From assembly GCA_019308645.1 (NCBI GenBank), contig JAFDHR010000032.1, forward strand, positions 1-12,228: a DNA stretch of 12,228 nucleotides, given 5' to 3'. This DNA comes from Deltaproteobacteria bacterium. GTDB lineage: Bacteria > Desulfobacterota > DSM-4660 > Desulfatiglandales > B25-G16. A model generated the notes under the pieces. The model had not been told where the DNA came from. It was given only the letters and a program-made list of their open reading frames with translations, and made no database searches. This document shows positions 5,979 through 11,660 of the stretch, in pieces; within the stretch, counting starts at the first letter, position 1, and each line of letters opens with the position of its first letter. A program made the position numbers and the translations under genes.

Positions 5979-6989
5979 CTGAATATAGCAATAGATGCCA
6001 TGGGAGGAGACCACGCCCCCGGAGTGAACGTGCAAGGTGCCCTTTGGGCACGGTCTGAATTTGGGGTGAATCTCACCTTAGTAGGAGATGAACACCTCAT
6101 CCGGAAAGAGTTAGGTAAAAACGGAAACCGAGATAACAGGATCAAGATTCATCACTGTTCCCAGATGGTGGCTATGGATGAATTACCTCTCAAGGTGCTA
6201 CGACACAGGAAAGATGTCTCTATTATGGTGGCCTTTGACCTTGCACGGAGAGGCGATGTTGATGCTGTCGTAAGCGCCGGAAATTCTGGAGCAACTGTAG
6301 GCGCTGCTGTTCTTACTCTTGGAAGGTTAAAAGGCGTGCAAAGGCCGGCTTTGGCTGGTATTTTTCCTGGGGCAAAGGGAAATGTCGTCTTGATTGATGT
6401 TGGCGCTAATGTTGATACCAAACCCAGGCAGCTCTTTGAATTTGGAATTATGGGTGATATTTTTGCCCGCTCATTGCTTAATATCGACAATCCAAAGGTC
6501 GGCATTTTGAATATCGGGGAAGAGGGAAGCAAGGGAAATGAGCAGGTCAGAATTGCACATGAGTTGTTTAAAAAGGGCCCATTTAATTTTGTTGGGAATG
6601 TTGAAGGGAGGGATATTTTTTCTGGAGATGTACAGGTAATTGTTAGCGATGGATTTGTAGGTAATGTAGCGCTTAAATTAAGTGAAGGAATGGCCGAGAC
6701 CATAGGTGTTATGTTTGAAAGAGAAATGTCCAAGAGCTTGATCTCCAGGCTTGGATTCTGGCTTAGTGAAAGAGCGTTTGAAGATTTTAAAAGAAATCTC
6801 GATTATACAGAACATGGGGGAGCCCTTCTTTTAGGGGTAAAAGGTGTTGGAATTATATGTCACGGTGATTCAAGCCCTAAGGCTATAAAGAATGCGATTC
6901 GAATAGCTATTGATTTTGTTAATAATCATGTCAAAGAGCGGCTGGAGGAAGGATTGGCTGCATTTCACAGCAAAGAAAATGAAAGGTAA
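5979..6989 (+). CDS. plsX: phosphate acyltransferase PlsX, probable CTG start
   Basis: PlsX converts acyl-ACP and phosphate to acyl-phosphate, the acyl donor for PlsY in phospholipid synthesis; it is a peripheral membrane enzyme. Motifs include DAMGGDHAPG near the N-terminus, VSAGNSGATVG, GVQRPALAG, DVGANVD and SDGFVGNVALK. The first ATG (6000) would give 329 residues and remove the first beta strand. Seven codons upstream, CTG 5979 follows AGAGGG by 5 nt and aligns exactly with the usual Met of M-K/R-IAIDAMGGD (here L/M-NIAIDAMGGD), giving 336 residues. I therefore prefer CTG; ATG 6000 is the conservative alternative, and a base error or recent ATG-to-CTG change cannot be excluded. There is no ATG, GTG or TTG in this frame between the rpmF stop and 6000. 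Confidence 0.93.
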   Translation: MNIAIDAMGGDHAPGVNVQGALWARSEFGVNLTLVGDEHLIRKELGKNGNRDNRIKIHHCSQMVAMDELPLKVLRHRKDVSIMVAFDLARRGDVDAVVSAGNSGATVGAAVLTLGRLKGVQRPALAGIFPGAKGNVVLIDVGANVDTKPRQLFEFGIMGDIFARSLLNIDNPKVGILNIGEEGSKGNEQVRIAHELFKKGPFNFVGNVEGRDIFSGDVQVIVSDGFVGNVALKLSEGMAETIGVMFEREMSKSLISRLGFWLSERAFEDFKRNLDYTEHGGALLLGVKGVGIICHGDSSPKAIKNAIRIAIDFVNNHVKERLEEGLAAFHSKENER

Positions 6990-6996
6990 GATGTAA

Positions 6997-7743
6997 GTGT
7001 CTGCATCAAAAAGGACAATAGTTATCACTGGAGGATCTAAGGGAATTGGCCGGGCAATCTGTGTTAGATTTGCTCAAGAGGGTGCAAGAATTATATTTGT
7101 GCATTATGACCCTGATGACCTTGCAGAAAAAAAGACATTGGAACTGCTTGATAAAATGAATATTGAGGCAAGGTCAGAGAAACTCGATGTTTCTTCCTTT
7201 AGAGATGTTGAGGAATTTTTTCAGAGGGTGGTCAAGGATTTTCGGAGGGTGGATGTGCTGGTTAACAATGCCGGGATAACAAGAGATGCATTTTTAATGA
7301 GGATGTCTGAGGAGCAATGGGATCAGACACTTCAGGTTAACCTGAAAAGCGTTTTTAATTGCACCAAAGCTGTAATGAGGTCAATGATAAAACAGAGAAG
7401 TGGAAGAATTATAAATATTTCCTCTGTTGTTGGTCAAATTGGAAACATTGGTCAGTCTAACTATGGAGCCTCGAAAGCAGGCATAATGGGTTTCACTAAG
7501 ACTGTTGCAAGGGAGTTGGCTAGCAGAGGTATTACCGTCAATGCAGTAGCACCAGGTTTTATTAATACTGAGATGACACAAACGCTTCCTGATAAGGCAA
7601 AGGAAGCCTTTCTGTCCCAGATTCCTATGGGTAGGATTGGGGAGCCTGATGAGGTGGCCGACACTGTTTATTGGTTAGCTTCTGAAGGCGCAACATATCT
7701 TACAGGGCAAGTTATTCATGTAAGCGGCGGTCTTTATATGTAA
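6997..7743 (+). CDS. fabG: 3-oxoacyl-ACP reductase FabG
   Basis: This 248-residue short-chain dehydrogenase reduces 3-oxoacyl-ACP with NADPH, the first reductive step of each fatty-acid elongation cycle. It shows the cofactor motif TGGSKGIG (11-18), NNAG (90-93), Asn115, the catalytic Ser143 in NISSVVG, Tyr156 and Lys160 in SNYGASKAG, PGFINTEM and the C-terminal TGQVIHVSGGLYM. Spacing of the Ser-Tyr-Lys set matches E. coli FabG (138-151-155). The start is GTG 6997, with AAGG about 11 nt upstream and only 7 bp after the plsX stop. Position between plsX and acpP supports FabG over other SDRs. fabD and fabH, often placed between plsX and fabG, are absent. Confidence 0.94.
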   Translation: MSASKRTIVITGGSKGIGRAICVRFAQEGARIIFVHYDPDDLAEKKTLELLDKMNIEARSEKLDVSSFRDVEEFFQRVVKDFRRVDVLVNNAGITRDAFLMRMSEEQWDQTLQVNLKSVFNCTKAVMRSMIKQRSGRIINISSVVGQIGNIGQSNYGASKAGIMGFTKTVARELASRGITVNAVAPGFINTEMTQTLPDKAKEAFLSQIPMGRIGEPDEVADTVYWLASEGATYLTGQVIHVSGGLYM

Positions 7744-7751
7744 GTTTATTT

Positions 7752-7877
7752 GTATTCAGCCACCAAGGCACAAAGACCCAAAGAGAAGATAAATATACAT
7801 TGAATAACGGAGTTTTCAAGCTATAATAAAGAATAATTCTATAGTTTTGGTGTCTTGGTGCCTTTGTGGCAAGATAC
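7752..7877. repeat. inverted-repeat element built of 8-bp units, copy B
   Basis: Arms of about 33 bp (7752-7784 and 7845-7877) pair with few mismatches around a roughly 60-bp AT-rich centre. Each arm has 8-bp periodicity: GCCACCAA, GGCACAAA (7759, 7767) and GACCCAAA (7775) on the left; TTTTGGTG, TCTTGGTG (7845, 7853) and CCTTTGTG (7861) on the right. It fills most of the fabG-acpP spacer and is clearly related to copy A at 4333-4445. Confidence 0.8.
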
Positions 7878-7912
7878 CTGAGTAGTTACAGGTTATTTAA
7901 CAAATAATTTAT

Positions 7913-7917
7913 GGAGG
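7913..7917 (+). promoter_or_regulatory. ribosome binding site fixing the acpP start
   Basis: GGAGG lies 5 nt before ATG 7923. It overlaps the codons of the upstream in-frame ATG 7911, which therefore is not the start. Confidence 0.8.
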
Positions 7918-7922
7918 TACAC

Positions 7923-8156
7923 ATGTCAGTTGCGGAAAAAATAACAAAGATTATTTGCGAACAGTTGGAAGTTGATGAGAAAGATGTAATACCAGAGGCA
8001 TCATTTGTGGATGATTTAGGAGCAGACTCACTCGATCAAGTAGAATTGATTATGGCCATGGAAGAGGATTTTGGTGTATCTATTTCTGACGAGGAGGCTG
8101 AGAAGATCACTACTGTTCGGGACGCTATCGAATACATTGAAAAAAATACGGGATAA
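7923..8156 (+). CDS. acpP: acyl carrier protein
   Basis: This 77-residue acidic four-helix protein carries the growing acyl chain on a phosphopantetheine arm. The attachment site is Ser36 in the motif [19 protein letters not shown] (30-48), at the same position as in E. coli AcpP. I place the start at ATG 7923 ([10 protein letters not shown]), because the perfect GGAGG at 7913-7917 serves it; ATG 7911 would add four residues encoded by the Shine-Dalgarno sequence itself. It lies between fabG and fabF, the classic order, but is separated from each by repeat-filled spacers of about 180 and 206 bp. Confidence 0.96.
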   Translation: MSVAEKITKIICEQLEVDEKDVIPEASFVDDLGADSLDQVELIMAMEEDFGVSISDEEAEKITTVRDAIEYIEKNTG

Positions 8157-8179
8157 ATTCCCATTTAGATATTGAGAAC

Positions 8180-8207
8180 GTTCACCGTTGGCAGTTCACT
8201 GTTCACC
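8180..8207. repeat. 7-bp-period degenerate tandem repeat, four units
   Basis: Units begin at 8180, 8187, 8194 and 8201. GTTCACC appears at 8180 and 8201, GTTCACT at 8194, with a diverged unit between. The inverse form GGTGAAC lies at 8326-8332, just after the palindrome, so the spacer between acpP and fabF is bracketed by opposed copies. Confidence 0.65.
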
Positions 8208-8312
8208 GATAAGTCAATAGTGGTAATGAACTGCTTAAATAGACATATCCATCAACAGGTCAAGCAATGGGTTGCTCTAAAGGGACATCTCCCCTTTCGG
8301 GTAACGGATAAT

Positions 8313-8326
8313 CCCGATAAATCGGG
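8313..8326. repeat. 14-bp palindrome, dispersed core
   Basis: CCCGATAAATCGGG is two 6-bp arms around AA. The same 14-mer, reverse complemented, is the centre of the larger palindrome at 11368-11407. It lies 37 bp before the fabF start. A further small stem, AAAGGG (8279-8284) with CCCTTT (8292-8297), is just upstream. Confidence 0.7.
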
Positions 8327-8362
8327 GTGAACGGTTGCTAAATAGTTGAGGAGAACACCAGG

Positions 8363-9604
8363 ATGAGCAGAAGAGTTGTCATTACAGGGATAGGAATGGT
8401 TACACCCCTTGGTATTGGTGTGGAAGAAAATTGGGAGGCTGTCTCAAAAGGCAAATCTGGTATAGGGCCTATTACAAAATTTGATGCATCTTCATTTACT
8501 TCCCAGATTGCTGGGGAGGTAAAGGATTTTAGATCTGAGGACTTTCTTGCATCAAAGGATGCGAGGCACCTCGATATTTTCATTCACTATGCTATGGCCT
8601 CAGCTCGAATGGCCATTGAGGATTCAAAGCTTAAGATAACACAACAAAACAGTCACAGGATAGGGTGCGTGACCGGATCTGGTATTGGTGGATTGAGGAA
8701 CATTGAATATTATCACCAGATTCTTTTAGAAAAAGGGCCACGAAGGGTAAGCCCCTTTTTTATTCCTGGTATAATTGCCAACATGTCGCCAGGCAAGATA
8801 TCTATGGAATTTGGGGCAAGGGGTCCAAACACTGCAGTAGTAACAGCATGTGCTGCGAGTTCCCATGCCATTGGCGAGTCTTTTAAGTTAATCCAGCGGG
8901 GAGCGGCTGATGGGATGATAACTGGCGGGACAGAAGCCTGTATAACCCCATTGGCCTTAGCGGGTTTTACCTCAATGAAGTCCCTTTCAACACGAAATGA
9001 AGAGCCAGAGAAGGCATCAAGACCCTTTGATAATGAAAGAGATGGCTTTATAATCTCAGAAGGCGGAGGCATTATTATTTTAGAGGAACTAACTCATGCA
9101 CTTGATAGGGCTGCAGGTATCTATGCTGAAATAGCTGGCTATGGTATGTCTTCAGATGCCTATCATTTCACTGCTCCCGACCCTGAAGGAATAGGGGCTA
9201 GCCTGTGCATACAGGCTGCACTGAAGGATGCAGGAATAAATGCTGCTGACATTGATTGTATAAATGCACATGGAACGAGCACCAAATTGAATGATATTTC
9301 TGAGACTAAGGGAATAAAATCCGTTTTCGGGGATTATGCATTCAAGGTTCCTGTGATTTCCACTAAATCGATGACAGGGCATATCTTAGGTGGCGCCGGT
9401 GTGACAGAGGCAATATATTCCATATTGACAATAAAAAATAGCCTCATCCCTCCAACTATCAACTATGAATTTAAAGACCCTGAATGCGATCTTGACTACG
9501 TTCCAAACGAGGCCAGAAATATGAGGGTGAGAACTGTACTCTCTAATTCTTTTGGTTTTGGCGGTACAAATAGCTCACTAATCTTCAAAGAATATAAACC
9601 CTGA
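8363..9604 (+). CDS. fabF: 3-oxoacyl-ACP synthase II FabF
   Basis: This 413-residue condensing enzyme extends acyl-ACP by two carbons from malonyl-ACP. The catalytic residues sit at the same numbers as in E. coli FabF: Cys163 in TACAASSHAIG, His303 in NAHGTSTKLND, Lys335 and His340 in STKSMTGHILGGAG. The C-terminal SNSFGFGGTNSSLIF glycine loop is intact. Length is the family norm. The start ATG 8363 follows GAGGAG (8347-8352) and gives the usual N-terminus MSRRVVITGIGMVTPLG. It follows acpP as in most fab clusters. With no fabB or fabH seen in this window, initiation must be supplied from elsewhere in the genome. Confidence 0.97.
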   Translation: MSRRVVITGIGMVTPLGIGVEENWEAVSKGKSGIGPITKFDASSFTSQIAGEVKDFRSEDFLASKDARHLDIFIHYAMASARMAIEDSKLKITQQNSHRIGCVTGSGIGGLRNIEYYHQILLEKGPRRVSPFFIPGIIANMSPGKISMEFGARGPNTAVVTACAASSHAIGESFKLIQRGAADGMITGGTEACITPLALAGFTSMKSLSTRNEEPEKASRPFDNERDGFIISEGGGIIILEELTHALDRAAGIYAEIAGYGMSSDAYHFTAPDPEGIGASLCIQAALKDAGINAADIDCINAHGTSTKLNDISETKGIKSVFGDYAFKVPVISTKSMTGHILGGAGVTEAIYSILTIKNSLIPPTINYEFKDPECDLDYVPNEARNMRVRTVLSNSFGFGGTNSSLIFKEYKP

Positions 9605-9650
9605 AGAGATCATCACTGGTTTCTCGGTTCCGGATGCTGGCAAGAAGTCC

Positions 9651-9678
9651 AGCAACAAACAATGAGCAACAAGCAATG
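9651..9678. repeat. 14-bp tandem duplication (7-bp period) ending in the rpiB start codon
   Basis: AGCAACAAACAATG (9651-9664) is followed directly by AGCAACAAGCAATG (9665-9678), one base different. Each 14-mer splits into two 7-mers. The final ATG is the rpiB start; the first copy's ATG is out of that frame. Confidence 0.75.
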
Positions 9679-10104
9679 AATATAATTATCGGATCAGATC
9701 ACGCTGGATTTGATTTAAAAGAGCAAATAAGAAAATTTTTATCTGAAAAAGGGTATCTTGTCAAAGATGTAGGCGCATTCAGTCATGAATCAGTTGACTA
9801 TCCACTCATCGCTAAAGAGGTAGCACAAAACATTGCCGAAAAGAAGTTTAGCAGAGGGGTATTACTTTGTGGATCAGGAATTGGGATGTCCATAACTGCC
9901 AACCGCTTCAAAAATGTTCGTGCTGCCCTTTGTCACAATCTTTATACAGTCGAGCTTAGCAGGAAACACAATGATGCTAATATACTTGCCCTTGGGGGCA
10001 GGATCCTCGGCTCTGGTCTGGCTTTAGAGATGGTAGATATTTTTTTACATACTAATTTTGAGGGGGGCCGACATCAAAGGCGTCTGGAGGAGATTGATGC
10101 GTGA
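9676..10104 (+). CDS. rpiB: ribose-5-phosphate isomerase B
   Basis: This 142-residue RpiB/LacAB-family enzyme interconverts ribose 5-phosphate and ribulose 5-phosphate. Diagnostic residues are visible: GSDHAGFDLK (Asp8, His9), VDYPLIA, the catalytic Cys65 in GVLLCGSGIGMSI, the anion-binding GSGIG loop, NRFKNVRAAL and His98 in SRKHNDANILALGGR. I place the start at ATG 9676 (MNIIIGSDHAG). An in-frame ATG at 9634 would add 14 residues lacking any family similarity and encoded partly by the 7-bp repeat. The Shine-Dalgarno signal is weak (GAG at 9664). It is co-directional with fabF, 71 bp away. Confidence 0.95.
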   Translation: MNIIIGSDHAGFDLKEQIRKFLSEKGYLVKDVGAFSHESVDYPLIAKEVAQNIAEKKFSRGVLLCGSGIGMSITANRFKNVRAALCHNLYTVELSRKHNDANILALGGRILGSGLALEMVDIFLHTNFEGGRHQRRLEEIDA

Positions 10105-10259
10105 GGTTCGAAACCTGAAACTTGTATCTCCTGACTGTTAGCACTTCTGCTTCCTGTTTAAATTTATTGTATTGATCTAGAGAGACCTTATGATACGAGA
10201 GTACTGAAAGATGTTAGATCAACGGTTCGTTCTCTTTGCCGTCATTTTTCCCTCTATAT

Positions 10260-10328
10260 TGTGTTTATCGGGCTTCTTGTGTTTATTGAGTTTGTTGGGT
10301 TAAAATTCTATAAACTCAACAAACTCAA
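10260..10328. repeat. 9-bp-period repeat forming a 16-bp inverted repeat
   Basis: TGTGTTTAT occurs at 10260 and 10278, with related 9-mers at 10269 and 10287. The end of this block, 10286-10301, pairs with 10313-10328 (one mismatch in 16) across an 11-nt loop. The right arm is itself nearly two 9-mers of the AAACTCAAC type. An A-run follows at about 10327-10335, on the wrong side for an intrinsic terminator on either strand. It shares a 16-mer, inverted, with the ribD leader at 11616-11631. Confidence 0.7.
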
Positions 10329-10356
10329 AAAAAAACCAAAAGATTTGGGGGATTAA

Positions 10357-10803
10357 GTGCCAAGACCTTCCTGGCCAGAATATTTTATGTCCATTGCAGA
10401 ACTGGTAGCTACCCGATCAACATGCCTGAGGAGGAATGTTGGCGCAGTGCTGGTCAAAGATAAGAAGATTTTGGCTACAGGCTATAATGGAGCGCCGACT
10501 GGCATAAGACACTGCGAGGAGACTGGCTGTCTGAGAGAGAAGCTAAATGTAAAGCCTGGGGAGAGGCACGAGCTCTGCAGAGGTCTTCATGCTGAGCAGA
10601 ATGTAATTATACAGTCAGCCTATTATGGAGTTGCTACGAAAGGAACAACCCTATATTCTACTCACAAACCATGTATTATTTGTTCAAAAATGCTTATTAA
10701 TGCAGGGGTAAAAAAAATCTTTTTTGCAGAGGGTTACCCAGATACTCTGGCAGACGAAATGCTGTCTGAGGCAAATATAGAATTAGAGAGGTTATCGATA
10801 TGA
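10357..10803 (+). CDS. dCMP deaminase family protein (ComEB-like)
   Basis: This 148-residue cytidine/deoxycytidylate deaminase-family enzyme should convert dCMP to dUMP for thymidylate synthesis. The zinc site is HAE (78-80, Glu80 as proton shuttle) with PCIIC (105-109). The segment [10 protein letters not shown]...GERHELCRG (52-76) with extra Cys/His residues is typical of dCMP deaminases and ComEB and separates it from tRNA or guanine deaminases. The start is GTG 10357 after GGGGGA (10347-10352), with an N-terminus [25 protein letters not shown] pattern as in the family. Its last codons overlap nrdR by four bases (ATGA at 10800-10803), so the two are translationally coupled. Confidence 0.92.
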   Translation: MPRPSWPEYFMSIAELVATRSTCLRRNVGAVLVKDKKILATGYNGAPTGIRHCEETGCLREKLNVKPGERHELCRGLHAEQNVIIQSAYYGVATKGTTLYSTHKPCIICSKMLINAGVKKIFFAEGYPDTLADEMLSEANIELERLSI

Positions 10804-11270
10804 AATGCCCATTTTGTGCAGAAATTAACAATAAGGTCATTGACTCCAGGCTTGGTAAAGACGGCAGGACGATAAGAAGAAGAAGAGAATGCCTTAATTG
10901 TAAAAAGCGCTTTACCACCTATGAAAAGGTTGAGGCTGTTTTGCCTATGGTGGTAAAAAAGGATGGAAGAAGAGAGCCTTTCAATAATGAAAAGATCAGG
11001 GTGGGCATTCAAATGGCCTGCCAGAAGAGACCAATAAGCGTTAATAAGATTGATGATTTTGTTGATTCTCTGGCCCAGCAATTTCAGGAAAGTGGCAATA
11101 GGGAAATAAACAGTTCCGAAATAGGCGAGAGGGTGATTGAAAGGCTTAAAAGTTGGGATGATGTTGCTTATGTAAGATTTTCATCTGTTTATCGGCAATT
11201 TAAGGATATAAATGAATTTATGACTGAATTGAAAGACTTGCTTGATGAAAGAAGCGGAGAGGATAAATAG
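10800..11270 (+). CDS. nrdR: transcriptional repressor NrdR
   Basis: This 156-residue repressor senses nucleotides and shuts down ribonucleotide reductase genes. The N-terminal zinc ribbon has CPFC (3-6) and CLNC (31-34), followed by the basic [16 protein letters not shown]-binding stretch. The ATP-cone follows from about 49 to 140, with [16 protein letters not shown] and [15 protein letters not shown]. Length is the family norm. ATG 10800 overlaps the stop of the deaminase gene; GAGAGG lies 8 nt upstream. It ends in TAG, which shows that UAG is used here as an ordinary stop. I saw no paired NrdR-box motif in this window, so its targets are elsewhere. Confidence 0.96.
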   Translation: MKCPFCAEINNKVIDSRLGKDGRTIRRRRECLNCKKRFTTYEKVEAVLPMVVKKDGRREPFNNEKIRVGIQMACQKRPISVNKIDDFVDSLAQQFQESGNREINSSEIGERVIERLKSWDDVAYVRFSSVYRQFKDINEFMTELKDLLDERSGEDK

Positions 11271-11367
11271 CTAATGATTGTAAAAATTTTGCCTCAAACC
11301 GAGGAGGTAGCATAGAGCAACTGTAGTACTTTTGGCATGTAATCCAAAGAAATCAGCCATTTCATGC

Positions 11368-11407
11368 CAGGCCTGCCCGTCCCGATTTATCGGGACAGGC
11401 AGGCCTG
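11368..11407. repeat. 40-bp near-perfect palindrome
   Basis: Arms 11368-11386 and 11389-11407 pair over 19 positions with one mismatch around a 2-nt centre. The middle is CCCGATTTATCGGG, the same 14-mer found inverted at 8313-8326. No T-run follows on either strand. It lies 98 bp past the nrdR stop and may act on the 3' end of the message or be a dispersed repeat. Confidence 0.85.
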
Positions 11408-11415
11408 TGACTGGG

Positions 11416-11446
11416 TTTAGAGTTTACGATTTAGGATTTCGAATTT
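11416..11446. repeat. 7-bp-period degenerate tandem repeat
   Basis: Units start at 11416, 11423, 11430 and 11437, each opening with TTT: TTTAGAG, TTTACGA, then TTTAGGA and TTTCGAA, and a final TTT. It begins 9 bp after the 40-bp palindrome. Confidence 0.65.
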
Positions 11447-11584
11447 CATAGTCCCAATAGAATAGAAAGTAAAGAACCCACGCCTAGAGGACATGGCTTT
11501 CCAAGATGCAATAAAATTAGGATTTGATTTCATTGCAAAAACTTGATGTAAATATTGAATTCTTGAGACATGAAGACCTCCTTC

Positions 11585-11660
11585 GTTTATTGAGTTAATA
11601 AGGCTTTAACCCAAGAAACTCAATAAACACAACAAACCCTAGAAACACAATAAATCAAAT
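11585..11660. repeat. 9-bp-period array and inverted repeat running into ribD
   Basis: GTTTATTGAGTT (11585-11596) is a perfect inverted repeat of 11617-11628. From 11616 five 9-mers follow with an AAAC-type head: AAACTCAAT (11616), AAACACAAC (11625), then units at 11634, 11643 (AAACACAAT) and 11652. The last unit overlaps the first two bases of the ribD ATG. It is related to 10260-10328. Confidence 0.7.

Larger units (their letters stand above)
11271..11658. other. 388-bp spacer between nrdR and ribD, repeat-rich, no gene
   Basis: No convincing gene is present. It holds, in order: a gene-less GAGGAGG at 11301-11307; TGGCATG/CATGCCA inverted repeats (11333-11339 and 11363-11369); a 40-bp palindrome; a 7-bp-period array; an unremarkable AT-rich stretch to about 11580; and a 9-bp-period array running into the ribD start. 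I see no FMN riboswitch signature ahead of ribD. Confidence 0.7.

Noticed and set aside
6152..6733. A 193-codon open frame on the minus strand inside plsX
   Set aside because: It is fully covered by plsX, which has clear family motifs; the minus-strand translation has no recognisable domain and is a coding shadow.
9634..9675. Upstream in-frame start of rpiB
   Set aside because: The 14 extra residues lack family similarity and are encoded partly by the 7-bp repeat; MNIIIGSDHAG at 9676 is the usual N-terminus.
10286..10335. Intrinsic terminator after rpiB
   Set aside because: The stem is AT-rich and is followed by an A-run on the plus strand, with no T-run after the stem on either strand.
11493..11546. 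A 17-residue frame (MAFQDAIKLGFDFIAKT) between nrdR and ribD
   Set aside because: AGAGG lies only 2 nt before the ATG, the peptide matches nothing I know, and such short frames are common in AT-rich spacers.
11271..11658. FMN riboswitch ahead of ribD
   Set aside because: The conserved RFN boxes are not visible; the spacer is made of palindromes and 7- and 9-bp repeats.
2933..11660. CRISPR array interpretation of the regular repeats
   Set aside because: Units are 7-9 bp without unique spacers, and no cas genes are present.
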